Assembly: GCA_947500645.1 (NCBI GenBank)
Contig: CANMSD010000002.1
Location: forward strand, 806,001-870,000
DNA: 64,000 bases
Source of the DNA: an uncultured Erythrobacter sp.
GTDB taxonomy: Bacteria > Pseudomonadota > Alphaproteobacteria > Sphingomonadales > Sphingomonadaceae
Reading direction: 5' to 3'
Numbering within the stretch: the stretch's first letter is position 1; each line of letters begins with the position of its first letter. The position numbers and the translations under genes were made by a program. Below are positions 21,007 to 30,382 of the stretch, piece after piece. The notes under the pieces are model-generated. The model made no database searches, was not told the DNA's origin, and worked only from the letters and a program-made list of their open reading frames with translations.

Positions 21007-23370
21007 TCAAATTGGATTGCCATCCTGATCGCGGAAGATCTCACGCCGTCCGACATGGTTGGCAGGACCGACCAACCCTTCGCTTTCCATGCGCTCGATC
21101 CACTTCGCTGCCGTGTTATAGCCGACGCCCATCTGGCGCTGCAGCCAGCTGCCGGACGCCTTCTGCGCTTCAAACACAGCCTGACAGGCCTGACGATATT
21201 TGCGCTCGGCCGGATCGTCGCTGGCGGTCAGCTCGTCCTCAAAGGCGAAGCCGCCGCCATCTTCGGGTTCTTCGGTCACGGCATCGACATATTCCGGCTT
21301 GCCCTGAGCGCGCCAGTAATCCGCGACCGATTCCACTTCTTCGTCGGACACGAACGGCCCGTGCACGCGAACCATGGCCCCGGTGTTCGGCTTGTAGAGC
21401 ATATCGCCCTTGCCCAGCAGCTGTTCTGCGCCTTGCTCACCCAGGATCGTCCGGCTGTCGATCCGGCTCGTCACCTTGAAGCTAATACGGGTCGGCAGGT
21501 TCGCCTTGATCACCCCGGTGATGACATCGACAGACGGGCGCTGTGTCGCCATGATGAGGTGAATGCCGGCAGCGCGCGATTTCTGCGAAAGGCGCTGGAT
21601 AAGCACTTCGATTTCCTTGCCGACCGTGACCATCAAGTCTGCGAGTTCGTCGACGATCAGCACGATCTGCGGCAGCGGTTCGTAATCGAGCTGCTCTTCC
21701 TCATACAGCTCCTCGCCGGTTTCCGGATCGAAGCCAGTCTGCACTCGGCGACCGAGCGGTTTGCCCTTGGCCGCTGCGGTGCGAACCTTGTCATTGAAGC
21801 TAGCGATATTGCGCGAGTTGACGCTCGACATCATGCGATAGCGACGTTCCATCTCCTCGACCGCCCATTTGAGCGCGCGCACAGACTTGTGCGGCTCGGT
21901 GACCACGGGCGAGAGCAGGTGCGGAATATCGTCATAACTCGCCAGCTCCAGCACCTTTGGATCGATCAGGATCATCCGGCATTCAGCGGGCGTGAAGCGA
22001 TAGAGCAGGCTCAAGATGATGCAGTTGAGGCCGACCGACTTACCCGAACCGGTGGTCCCCGCGACGAGCAAGTGCGGCATTGCGGCGAGGTCGGCTACGA
22101 TTGGCTCGCCCGCGATATCCTTGCCCAGAATGATCGGCAGGCTGCCTTTGCTCTCGGCGAAGTCTGCGCAGGCGGCGAGCTCTTTCAGCATCACCATCTG
22201 GCGGTCGGCATTGGGCAATTCGATGCCCATCACGGTCTTGCCGGGGATTGGAGAGACACGCGCGGAGATTGCCGACATATTGCGCGCGATATCCTCGGCC
22301 AGGCCGACGACGCGGCTCGCCTTGATGCCGGGTGCGGGCTCCAGCTCGTACATAGTGACGACCGGGCCGGTGCGAACTGCCGTGATCTCGCCCTTCACGT
22401 TGAAATCGTCGAGTACGTTTTCGAGCAGGCGGGCGTTGCGCTCAAGCGCCAGCTTGTCGAGCTTGGGCGCGTCATTCTCGGGCGGATTGGCCAGCAGGTC
22501 GAGGCTCGGCAGATTGTAATCTGCGAACATATCGCTCTGCTTGGTCTTGGCCATTTGCGCACGCTTGGGCGGGGCGGATGGATCGCTGATTTCAGGGGCG
22601 CGGCGCGGGGTCGGCTCGGGCCGGATTTCAGCCGGCTCTTTTGCCTTGCCCTTCGGCTTTGCGACGCCGGGGATCGGCAGCGCAGGAGCCTCTGGCATTC
22701 GCGAGAACCCAGGAATACGCGACAGCACATTCTCGCGTACAAAGTTCGGCAATGTGAGCAGCGCGCGCCAGTCGATTGCAAAAACACGGGTGAGCAGACC
22801 GACTCCTCCAGCAAGCGACAACACAGCGAGGCCGAGGATGATCCAGCCCTGCACGTCCTCGCCGAACCGCGCAGCCACCGCTTCGATTGCGCTCGCACCG
22901 AGCAGGCCAGAAACGCCGCCTAATTGTGCAGGCAACGTTCCGCCCGGGCCATCGAAAACGAGCGCAAGCACGGTCGCGAGCAGAACCATCGCGGCCAGCA
23001 GCATTCCAGTGGGTAGCCACCAGCGCGTCTCTTCCGGCTCATCGCCATTTTCGACATCGCGCCATAATTTGCGCGCCGATATGTAGAGCAGCGGCAGCAA
23101 CAAGACGGCAGTCAGGCCGAAAGCGAACAGCACTCGGTCGGCGACCCAAGCGCCCCAAGCGCCCATCCAATTGCCGACTTCGGAGGCAGAGGCGGCGGTC
23201 GAGGGACTTGGATCGGTTTGCGTGTAACTGGCGAGCGAGAGTGTGAGGAAACCCATGGTGAGCAGCAGCACGCCCGCCCCGGTCATCTGCGCAAAGCGCC
23301 GCAGGCTGCGGCGGAACGCGGCGCGCCAGTCGGCGGTGCTTTTTCTGGTGTTGATGGCCCGTGTCGCCAT
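21007..23370 (-). CDS. ftsK: DNA translocase FtsK
   Basis: The protein has 787 aa. The N-terminal domain has four membrane helices (about 30-200) anchoring it at the division septum. A short Pro/Glu/Lys-rich linker follows (about 210-290), much shorter than in E. coli. The alpha/beta motor domain has Walker A GTTGSGKSVG near residue 440 and a Walker B-like LIVDELADLM. The C-terminal winged-helix gamma domain (ASGSWLQRQMGVGYNTAAKW) reads KOPS and activates XerCD at dif. An excellent AGGAGGAAG ribosome site precedes the ATG. The protein clears the terminus region from the closing septum. Confidence 0.97.
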   Translation of the reverse strand: MATRAINTRKSTADWRAAFRRSLRRFAQMTGAGVLLLTMGFLTLSLASYTQTDPSPSTAASASEVGNWMGAWGAWVADRVLFAFGLTAVLLLPLLYISARKLWRDVENGDEPEETRWWLPTGMLLAAMVLLATVLALVFDGPGGTLPAQLGGVSGLLGASAIEAVAARFGEDVQGWIILGLAVLSLAGGVGLLTRVFAIDWRALLTLPNFVRENVLSRIPGFSRMPEAPALPIPGVAKPKGKAKEPAEIRPEPTPRRAPEISDPSAPPKRAQMAKTKQSDMFADYNLPSLDLLANPPENDAPKLDKLALERNARLLENVLDDFNVKGEITAVRTGPVVTMYELEPAPGIKASRVVGLAEDIARNMSAISARVSPIPGKTVMGIELPNADRQMVMLKELAACADFAESKGSLPIILGKDIAGEPIVADLAAMPHLLVAGTTGSGKSVGLNCIILSLLYRFTPAECRMILIDPKVLELASYDDIPHLLSPVVTEPHKSVRALKWAVEEMERRYRMMSSVNSRNIASFNDKVRTAAAKGKPLGRRVQTGFDPETGEELYEEEQLDYEPLPQIVLIVDELADLMVTVGKEIEVLIQRLSQKSRAAGIHLIMATQRPSVDVITGVIKANLPTRISFKVTSRIDSRTILGEQGAEQLLGKGDMLYKPNTGAMVRVHGPFVSDEEVESVADYWRAQGKPEYVDAVTEEPEDGGGFAFEDELTASDDPAERKYRQACQAVFEAQKASGSWLQRQMGVGYNTAAKWIERMESEGLVGPANHVGRREIFRDQDGNPI

Positions 23371-23491
23371 TGCGCTTCCTCCTATTGGAACACACCATGA
23401 ATCTTCGGCGAGTCCGGGTCAAGGAGAGAGCGCCCGGAAGGGCCCGTTTGCTGTCGTGTGATGCAGAAGAGCTGCGAAAACCGCGAAACCC

Positions 23492-24034
23492 TCAACTCAG
23501 CCCATCGATCGCTGCCCAGCGCGACCAATCGAGCTCCTTAGCGCGCTCGGCAGTCATTCCGCCCAGCGCTATGACCGGGGTGGCGGAGGCGCGGGCCAAG
23601 CGGTGAAATTCCTCTATTCCCAATACCTTGCCACCAGGGTGCGAGCGTGTTGGGAAGACCGGTGAAAGCATGATGCCATCGGCTGCGCCGCGATCGGCAT
23701 CGACCATCTCATTTTCGTCATGAGCGGTCGCGATCCACTTCATTCCGGCGGGCGGCATGCGCGAAAACGGCCCATATACGCCGTCTGCGCCCCATTTTTC
23801 GGCCGTTTCGCTGTTATCGGACAGAATTACCCAGTGTTTTGCCTCACGCAGCAGGTGCAGAAGCTCTGCAAACCGTGCCGCGCGTGCCTCCGGCCCCAGG
23901 TGATAGTGCCGAAACACGAAGCCTGATCCGTGCGGCAGGCGCCCTATCGCGGCCTTCAGCCTAGCGTCATTGCGCTCATCGCTAAGCAACCACAGCTTGG
24001 GCAAGTCTTGTTCTGGGGGCTGGTTTCGCGCCAT
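23492..24034 (-). CDS. ThiE/TenI-like thiamine phosphate synthase homologue, possibly non-canonical
   Basis: The protein has 180 aa from the ATG at 24034. Features of the ThiE/TenI barrel are LWLLSDERND at the start, GADGVYGPF, SPVFPTRSHPGG and the ALGGM phosphate loop. The usual QLRxKD segment that binds the pyrimidine is absent or replaced (FVFRHYHLG), and the protein is shorter than ThiE (about 210 aa). It may therefore be a TenI-type relative or a divergent enzyme. No ribosome site precedes the ATG; a palindromic -10-like element lies 6 nt upstream, so the transcript may be leaderless. It is divergent from the PLP-binding protein gene with 20 nt between start codons. Confidence 0.75.
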   Translation of the reverse strand: MARNQPPEQDLPKLWLLSDERNDARLKAAIGRLPHGSGFVFRHYHLGPEARAARFAELLHLLREAKHWVILSDNSETAEKWGADGVYGPFSRMPPAGMKWIATAHDENEMVDADRGAADGIMLSPVFPTRSHPGGKVLGIEEFHRLARASATPVIALGGMTAERAKELDWSRWAAIDGLS

Positions 24035-24039
24035 CGGCC

Positions 24040-24049
24040 CGCTATAGCG
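24040..24049. promoter_or_regulatory. Palindromic -10-like element between divergent starts
   Basis: CGCTATAGCG is a perfect 10-bp palindrome. It reads TATAGC on both strands, and on each strand exactly 6 nt separate this hexamer from the ATG (24034 leftward, 24055 rightward). Neither gene has a Shine-Dalgarno sequence. The arrangement fits a bidirectional promoter making two leaderless mRNAs; no strong -35 match is evident on either side. Confidence 0.55.
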
Positions 24050-24054
24050 CAGCC

Positions 24055-24732
24055 ATGGGACAAGACGACACGGAAATGGCAAGCACTCCGCTGGAAGAAG
24101 TGCACGGCAAGATTGCGAAAATGTGCAAAATCGCGCGTCGCGAGCCCGACGATGTGACCCTCATCGCGGTCAGCAAGACACATCCACCGGAAAAGATCAT
24201 TCCGCTGCTCGATCAGGGGCACCGGGTGTTTGGCGAAAACCGGGTGCAGGAGGCGCAGGGCAAGTGGCCGGCATTGCGCGAGAAATATCCCGATGTTGAG
24301 CTGCATCTGATCGGCCAATTGCAATCGAACAAGGCCGAGGATGCGGTCGATCTGTTCGACTGTATTCACGGGCTCGACCGGCTCAGCCTTTTGAAAGCGC
24401 TGGCCAAGGCGATGGACAAGACCGGCAGACGGGTGCCGTGCTTTGTCCAAGTCAATATTGGCGAGGAAGAGCAAAAGGGCGGCTGTGCGATTGCCGATTT
24501 GCCTGACATGATCGCCAAGGCGCGCGATGCGGGCATTCCAATCGCAGGCCTGATGTGCCTGCCACCGGCAGGTATCGAGCCCTCACCTTTTTTTGCACTG
24601 CTCCACAAGTTAGCGCACGACAATAGCCTCGAAGGGCTGAGCATGGGCATGAGCGGCGATTACGAGACCGCCGTGCAATTGGGCGCGACCCATGTGCGCG
24701 TGGGCACGGCATTATTTGGTGAGCGGGGATAG
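24055..24732 (+). CDS. YggS-family pyridoxal phosphate homeostasis protein (PLPBP)
   Basis: The protein has 225 aa, a single PLP-binding barrel without catalytic activity of its own. The PLP lysine is in LIAVSKTHPPEKI near residue 39. Typical family strands follow: GENRVQEAQGKW, LHLIGQLQSNKAE, VNIGEEEQKGG, GLMCLPP, LSMGMSGDYETAVQLGATHVRVGTALFG. The ATG at 24055 lies 6 nt from a TATAGC hexamer and has no ribosome site, so leaderless translation is likely. The family buffers intracellular PLP. Confidence 0.95.
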   Translation: MGQDDTEMASTPLEEVHGKIAKMCKIARREPDDVTLIAVSKTHPPEKIIPLLDQGHRVFGENRVQEAQGKWPALREKYPDVELHLIGQLQSNKAEDAVDLFDCIHGLDRLSLLKALAKAMDKTGRRVPCFVQVNIGEEEQKGGCAIADLPDMIAKARDAGIPIAGLMCLPPAGIEPSPFFALLHKLAHDNSLEGLSMGMSGDYETAVQLGATHVRVGTALFGERG

Positions 24733-24763
24733 CGAATGCGGGCTGCCTGGCCCGTACCAAACC

Positions 24764-27544
24764 TCACACTTTCTCCAGTTGCCTTTGCTTCTCGTCACTT
24801 GCCGCTTCGAGCAAGGCCTCGCGGATTTCGTCCAGGCGATCCTTGGTGATCACTTTCGCGCCGGTCAGATCGGTTACGTAGAAGGTGTCGGCCACCCGCT
24901 CGCCATAGGCAGTGACGTGGGCGGATTGCACGATCAGGTTCGACTGGAACAGCGCGTGAGCTAGCCGGTTCAGCAAGGCCGGGCGGTCGCGCGCCGTAAC
25001 CTCGACAACGGTAAAGTGGTTTGAAGCTTCATTGTCGAAATTGACCCTCGGGGCGACTTTGAAGGCTTTGGCGCGGCCATGCGGCAACGGACGAGCCGCG
25101 AGTTTTGGTACAAGCGCCGTCTTTCCAGTCAGCGCGTCGGTAATCGCGGTCTTGAGTCGCTGAATCTGCGCTTCTTCCTGGAAAGGTTGGCCGTGTTGGT
25201 CCTGCACCAGGAAATTATCGACGGCATAGCCGCTCTTCGCGGTGTGAATGCGCGCATCGATGATGTTCGCTCCGGCCAAATGGATGCCGCCCGCGAGCCG
25301 ATAAAACAGGCCGGCATCATCCGCTGCAATCACGCTGACCAGTGTTGCACCGCGGGCCTCATAGACTTCGCAATGGATCGAGAGGTGATCCTCGATTTTG
25401 CGGGCCACGTCATACTGCACCAGGTTTAGGGCAATGATGTCTTCCGGTTCCGCGATCCAATAGGCATCGCCCATCAGCTCACCAACCTCCTCTACCAGCT
25501 CCGCTTTCTCGCCGAGCAATTCGGTGACGGCGGCCTTCTTGGCGGCCACCCGTTCCTTGCGGCCATGGCGCATATGGCCGAGCCGAAGGCGTTCTTGTGC
25601 GCCATCGAACAGCTCACCGAGCAATTGCCCTTTCCAGCTGTTCCATGTGCCGGGGCCGACCGCGCGAATATCGACCGCCGTCAGGATTGCGAGATTGCGC
25701 AACCGCTCAAGACTTTGCACTTCGGCAACGAAAGTCTCGATCGTCTGTGGGTCGGTCAGGTCGCGTTTCTGCGCGGTCGAGCTCATCAGCAGGTGCTGCA
25801 AGACCAGCCATTGGACCAGCTCGGTCTCTTCCTCGTCGAGGCCAAAACGCGGGCACAGCCGCTCCGCCACTTCAGCGCCGAGTACGGAGTGGTCCCCGCC
25901 GCGTCCCTTGGCGATATCGTGCAGCAGCACCGCAACGTAGAGCGCCCGCCGCGACTTGAGCTTGTGAATGATGCGGGTGGCGCGCGGGTGATCGGCTTTT
26001 AGCTGACCCTTCTCGATCTGATTGAGCAGGCCGATCGCTCGGATCGTATGCTCATCGACCGTGTAATGGTGATACATATCGAACTGCATCTGCGCGTTGA
26101 CCCGGCCGAAATCTGGCACGAAGCGGCCAAATACGCCCGCCTCGTTCATCCAGCGCAGCACCATCTCTGGATCGTTGCGACCGCATAGCAGCGACAGGAA
26201 CAGCGCATTGGCACGCGGGTCGCGGCGCACTTCCACAGTGATCAGGCGGCTGTCGCGATCGGCTTGTCGCATCGTGGACGGATGCACCTCCAAGCCTTCG
26301 GCCTCGGCCAGTTGGAACAGCTCGATCAAGCGGACGGGATCGTCGCGAAACCACTTGTCGGTCGGCGCTTTGATCTTGCCGCCAAACACGGTGTAGCCTT
26401 TGAGCGTGCGTGCCTTTTGCCCCCAACCGGCGAAGAAACCGCTGGTCGCGCGTTTCTTGGCGAATTTCTCATCGAGGTGGGCTAGGAACACGCCGGTGAG
26501 GCTGCCGACGCGTTTCGCCTGCAGGAAATAGAACTGCATGAAGCGTTCGACCGCGCTCTTTCCGGGGCGGTCGGCGAAATTCATCCGCTCGGCGACTTGC
26601 CGCTGCAGGTCGAAGGTCAGGCGATCCTCGGCCCGGTCGGTCAGATCGTGCATGTGCGAGCGAACGGCGAGGAAGAAGCCTTCGGCGCGGCGGAAACTGC
26701 GATATTCCTGTTTCGTCAGCAGGCCGACATCGACCAGGTCGGCGGCGTTGCGCGCGCTGTGAATATATTTGCCAATCCAGTACAGCGTTTGGAGGTCGCG
26801 AAGGCCCCCTTTGCCGTCCTTGATGTTCGGCTCAACGACATAGCGACTGTCGCCCATCCTTTTGTGTCGTTGGTTGCGCTCTTCCAGTTTTTGAGTGAGG
26901 AATTGCCGCTCACTGCCGCTTACGACTTCGCCCCAAAAGGGCTGGCGCAATTCATCGTAGAGCTCCTGATCGCCCCAGATAAAGCGCCCTTCGAGCAGGG
27001 CGGTGCGGATGGTCAGATCCTCTTTTGCCATGCTCAACGTGTCGGCGATGGTGCGGCTCGAATGGCCGACCTTGAGACCGAGATCCCACATCAGATAGAG
27101 CATGGCCTCAATCACCTGTTCGCACCAGGCGGCGCGTTTCATCGGTGTGATGAAGGCGATATCGACATCGGAATGCGGCGCCATTTCTGCGCGGCCATAA
27201 CCGCCGACCGCCAGGACTGAGAGGCGCTCTGCCGTTGAGCGATTGGCAACCGGATAGACATGGGCCGTCACATAATCATGGATCACGCGCACCAGCTGAT
27301 CGATAAGAAACGCGTGGCCGTGGACGCATTCATGGCCTGCAGATGGCTTTTGTTGCAGCCGCTCCGACAACTCAGCGCGGCCTGCCTCCAGCGCCTCGCG
27401 CAGCGCCTCGACAACATCCTGTCTTGCGCTCTCGCCCTTCTTTTCGGCAAGCGCGGTGATGCGTTCGGCCAGAAGCCGCCGATCAACAATCGCCCGTTGT
27501 CTGGGCACGCGCGGCGCGCTCGCCGGGCCGGGAAGAGCCGTCAT
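24764..27544 (-). CDS. glnD: [Protein-PII] uridylyltransferase / uridylyl-removing enzyme
   Basis: The protein has 926 aa, full-length GlnD. The nucleotidyltransferase domain has GGYGRAEMAPHSDVDIAF near residue 115. A central HD domain (LLHDIAKGRGGDHS) carries the deuridylylation activity. Two C-terminal ACT domains (about 735-800 and 845-915) sense glutamine. It modifies PII proteins and so couples nitrogen status to glutamine synthetase. An adenylate-forming ligase gene ends 36 nt upstream on the same strand, which may mean co-transcription, although the functions are not related. Confidence 0.97.
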   Translation of the reverse strand: MTALPGPASAPRVPRQRAIVDRRLLAERITALAEKKGESARQDVVEALREALEAGRAELSERLQQKPSAGHECVHGHAFLIDQLVRVIHDYVTAHVYPVANRSTAERLSVLAVGGYGRAEMAPHSDVDIAFITPMKRAAWCEQVIEAMLYLMWDLGLKVGHSSRTIADTLSMAKEDLTIRTALLEGRFIWGDQELYDELRQPFWGEVVSGSERQFLTQKLEERNQRHKRMGDSRYVVEPNIKDGKGGLRDLQTLYWIGKYIHSARNAADLVDVGLLTKQEYRSFRRAEGFFLAVRSHMHDLTDRAEDRLTFDLQRQVAERMNFADRPGKSAVERFMQFYFLQAKRVGSLTGVFLAHLDEKFAKKRATSGFFAGWGQKARTLKGYTVFGGKIKAPTDKWFRDDPVRLIELFQLAEAEGLEVHPSTMRQADRDSRLITVEVRRDPRANALFLSLLCGRNDPEMVLRWMNEAGVFGRFVPDFGRVNAQMQFDMYHHYTVDEHTIRAIGLLNQIEKGQLKADHPRATRIIHKLKSRRALYVAVLLHDIAKGRGGDHSVLGAEVAERLCPRFGLDEEETELVQWLVLQHLLMSSTAQKRDLTDPQTIETFVAEVQSLERLRNLAILTAVDIRAVGPGTWNSWKGQLLGELFDGAQERLRLGHMRHGRKERVAAKKAAVTELLGEKAELVEEVGELMGDAYWIAEPEDIIALNLVQYDVARKIEDHLSIHCEVYEARGATLVSVIAADDAGLFYRLAGGIHLAGANIIDARIHTAKSGYAVDNFLVQDQHGQPFQEEAQIQRLKTAITDALTGKTALVPKLAARPLPHGRAKAFKVAPRVNFDNEASNHFTVVEVTARDRPALLNRLAHALFQSNLIVQSAHVTAYGERVADTFYVTDLTGAKVITKDRLDEIREALLEAASDEKQRQLEKV

Positions 27545-27580
27545 GGCCGCCTCATATCGGTAAGAGCGCGCGCATCACAC

Positions 27581-29287
27581 TCATGCGTTGGCCAGCTGCG
27601 CGGAGAATTGCTCTCGCAGGGTCTTCTTGTCGATCTTCTGCGTGCCAAGCCGCGGCAATGTCTCGGTGGCGATGAAGATATGCTCTTCCATCGGGACTTT
27701 GAACGGCGCGATGCGTGACAGCAGGAATTCGCGCAATCCAGCCGCGTCCATCGGTGCCGCACTGCTTTTCACGCGGAATACTGCTGCTGGCACTTCGCCC
27801 ATGCGGTCATCGGGCAGGCCGAAGACTGAACATTCAGCGACGTCGGCATGCGCGTAGATGGCATCTTCAACTTCAATGCAGGAGATGTTCTCGCCGCCGC
27901 GAATGATAATGTCTTTCTTACGGTCGACGATGAAGAGATAGCCGTCCTCATCGAGATAACCGAGATCGCCAGTGCGGAAGAATTGGTCATCGGTAAAGGC
28001 ATCCTTGGTTGCCTCGTCATTTTTCCAATAGCCGCGGAAGTTCGCGACCGTACGGATGCAAACCTCGCCAATGGCGCCTTGCTCCAGTTCCTTGCTGTCA
28101 TCATCGAGAATGCGCAGGTCAACCAGCGGTTGGCTGGCGCGCCCGGTTGATCCTGGCTTCGCCATATAGTTCTCGTTGAAGTTGCCGCAGCCGACAGCGT
28201 TGGTTTCGGTCAGGCCATAGCCGAGCAGAGGGAACCCGCCGGGGAAGGCTTCCTTGATCTTGTTGACGTGTTCGACCGGGCGCGGAGCGCCGCCTGCGGC
28301 GAAGCTTTTGCACGCCGACAGATCATACTGATCCTTGTTTGGGTGGGTGGCGATTTCGTAGCTCATCAGCGGAACGCCGACGAAATAAGTCACTTTTTCC
28401 TTCGCCATCAGACGCAGCGCCTCTTCCGCGTCCCATTTCGGCATCAGCACCAGCTTGCGGGCGATCGCGTAGGACTGGAGGTAGAGCGGAACCTCGCCTG
28501 TGACATGGAACAGCGGTACGGCGATCAGCGCGCATGGCTGATCGGTTAGCTGTTCGCCTTGGCTTTCGAGCAGGATCTTGGCCATCGCGCTTTGCGCGAC
28601 ATAACTCATCGTGCCGCTCACAACACCGCGGTGATCCGACCATGCGCCTTTCGACTGGCCGGTCGAACCTGAAGTGTAAAGAATGGTCGCCAGGTCGTCT
28701 GGGCCAAGCTCGCCCAGCATCGCCATCGCGGTCTGCCCCTCGGCCCAGGCATTCTTGAGGCCCTCGGATGGCGCCTGGTCATGCTCAAACATGATCAGCT
28801 CAGCTGAATGATCTGTACCTTCCAGCCGCCTCGCACGGCCGGCATCGACCAACACCGCCTTACATTCGGCGAGGCGAATACCGTAAGCCAGCTCTTCACC
28901 CGACCAGAAACCATTGAGCAGGGTCGCACAGCCGCCAGCCATGACGATGCCCATGTAAGCGATCATCCAATTCGCTGAGTTGCGTGCCGCAATCCCGATC
29001 CGGTCGCCTTTTTGCACCCCGTGCTGAGTCGCGAGACCGTGAGCCACATGGGTGGCCGCATGCCAGCATTCGCCGAAGGTCAGGCGAATATCGCCATCGA
29101 CCAGAAACTCGACATCTTTGTGCTCGTTGCAGAAATGCGCGAAATAATGCGCCAAAGTTGGCGGAGCGCCGACAAATGCGGGCATCTCAACACCGCCGCG
29201 TTCGAACGGCACGGTGGCAAAGGGTTGGCCTTCTTTGGTTAGCTCGCCGATTATGGCTTCGAGCGCAGTGTCCAGCTGGGTGGGCAT
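27581..29287 (-). CDS. Class I adenylate-forming enzyme, acyl-CoA ligase type
   Basis: The protein has 568 aa. The AMP-binding P-loop is TILYTSGSTGQSKGA; later motifs are GYGLTETNA and GYLDEDGYLFIVDRKKDIIIRGGENI, ending with the catalytic lysine region KIDKKTLREQF. Such enzymes activate a carboxylate as an acyl-adenylate and transfer it to CoA. The substrate (medium- or long-chain fatty acid or other) cannot be set from sequence. A second, different member of the family is at 49554-51107. The gene is divergent from lgt across a 207-bp gap. Confidence 0.92.
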   Translation of the reverse strand: MPTQLDTALEAIIGELTKEGQPFATVPFERGGVEMPAFVGAPPTLAHYFAHFCNEHKDVEFLVDGDIRLTFGECWHAATHVAHGLATQHGVQKGDRIGIAARNSANWMIAYMGIVMAGGCATLLNGFWSGEELAYGIRLAECKAVLVDAGRARRLEGTDHSAELIMFEHDQAPSEGLKNAWAEGQTAMAMLGELGPDDLATILYTSGSTGQSKGAWSDHRGVVSGTMSYVAQSAMAKILLESQGEQLTDQPCALIAVPLFHVTGEVPLYLQSYAIARKLVLMPKWDAEEALRLMAKEKVTYFVGVPLMSYEIATHPNKDQYDLSACKSFAAGGAPRPVEHVNKIKEAFPGGFPLLGYGLTETNAVGCGNFNENYMAKPGSTGRASQPLVDLRILDDDSKELEQGAIGEVCIRTVANFRGYWKNDEATKDAFTDDQFFRTGDLGYLDEDGYLFIVDRKKDIIIRGGENISCIEVEDAIYAHADVAECSVFGLPDDRMGEVPAAVFRVKSSAAPMDAAGLREFLLSRIAPFKVPMEEHIFIATETLPRLGTQKIDKKTLREQFSAQLANA

Positions 29288-29494
29288 GCGGTGGTCTCTC
29301 CTCTTATATTCGTTCTCTTTTCAATCGCCACGTGTCCTCGTGACGACCGGCTGTGTTCAATTGTCTTCTTTGGCCCTTAATGTCGGCTGACGCGAAAGGG
29401 TTCCCCCAACCCATTCGCTGTGCCAAAAGCCGCCCGGCAGGCGCGCCGTATGGGCGGTCTGACGAATCAGCCCGTAAACTAAGAGGTTCGCTTC

Positions 29495-30382
29495 GTGCTG
29501 TCACTACTCGCCGCCAGCGGCGCCGCCGATCCAATCTATTGGGAAAATCTGGGCCTGCGCCCAGGCATCGATCTCGGCTTCTTCACTTTGCGCTATTATT
29601 CGCTGGCTTACCTGCTCGGCGTGATCTTCGCCTATTGGCATGTCTCGAAAATGCTCAAGCAGCCCGGCGCGCCTATGGCTCAGCGTCACGCCGACGATCT
29701 GTTCTTCTATTGCACGCTCGGCGTCATCCTGGGCGGACGGCTCGGCTATGCCGCGTTTTACCAGCCCGAACTCTTCACCGACTTCAGCGGAGAGGGCTTT
29801 GTTAGCTGGAAATTGCTGCGCCTCTGGGATGGCGGCATGAGCTTCCACGGCGGTCTGCTCGGCGTGCTTGCGGCGATGCTATGGGTCTCATGGGCTGGCA
29901 AGCTCGATTTCGTGCGCGTCGCCGATTACGTCTGCACCACCGTGCCAATGGGCATGTTCCTCGGGCGGCTGGCCAATTTCAACAACGGTGAATTGTGGGG
30001 CCGACCCACCGATGTCGCCTGGGGCATGGTATTTCCCGGCGGTGGCGAAGACGTGGTGCGACACCCAAGCCAGCTTTATCAGGCGGGTCTCGAAGGGCTG
30101 CTGCTGTTGATTATTCTGTTGCTGCTGTTCTGGAAAACCGGCGCGCGCTATCGTCGCGGTTTGCTGTCGGGCGTGTTCCTGCTGGGCATTGGTAGTGCGC
30201 GCTTTATCAACGAGTTCTTCCGCGAGCCAGATGCGCAGCTGGCGTACAGGGTGACCGAGACCGGCCTTAGCCAAGGGCAGTGGCTGACGATCCCGATCAT
30301 ACTGTTCGGCCTTGCTGTCACGCTTTATGCGGTGATGAGAAAGCCGGTTGGCACGGGCGGGAGCAGTGCGGCCTCGGCATGA
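29495..30382 (+). CDS. lgt: Prolipoprotein diacylglyceryl transferase Lgt
   Basis: The protein has 295 aa and about seven membrane helices. Lgt motifs are visible: LRYYSLAYLLGV, LGGRLGYAAFY, MSFHGGLLG and the signature GRLANFNNGELWGRPTDV, then HPSQLYQAGLEG. It transfers diacylglycerol from phosphatidylglycerol to the lipobox cysteine of prolipoproteins, such as the PstS-like and 34507-35010 proteins in this window. The start is a GTG; AGAGG lies about 8 nt upstream. The stop overlaps the next start by 4 nt (ATGA), coupling it to the methyltransferase gene. Confidence 0.96.
   Translation: MLSLLAASGAADPIYWENLGLRPGIDLGFFTLRYYSLAYLLGVIFAYWHVSKMLKQPGAPMAQRHADDLFFYCTLGVILGGRLGYAAFYQPELFTDFSGEGFVSWKLLRLWDGGMSFHGGLLGVLAAMLWVSWAGKLDFVRVADYVCTTVPMGMFLGRLANFNNGELWGRPTDVAWGMVFPGGGEDVVRHPSQLYQAGLEGLLLLIILLLLFWKTGARYRRGLLSGVFLLGIGSARFINEFFREPDAQLAYRVTETGLSQGQWLTIPIILFGLAVTLYAVMRKPVGTGGSSAASA

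Noticed and set aside
20986..22923. 645-codon open frame opposite ftsK
   Set aside because: It is antisense to the conserved ftsK frame and reads as His/Arg/Asp-rich text without domains; high GC at third codon positions creates such shadows.
30280..30378. Upstream extension of the MidA-like methyltransferase
   Set aside because: The extension lies wholly inside lgt in another frame; the ATG at 30379 with its 4-nt overlap is the natural start.
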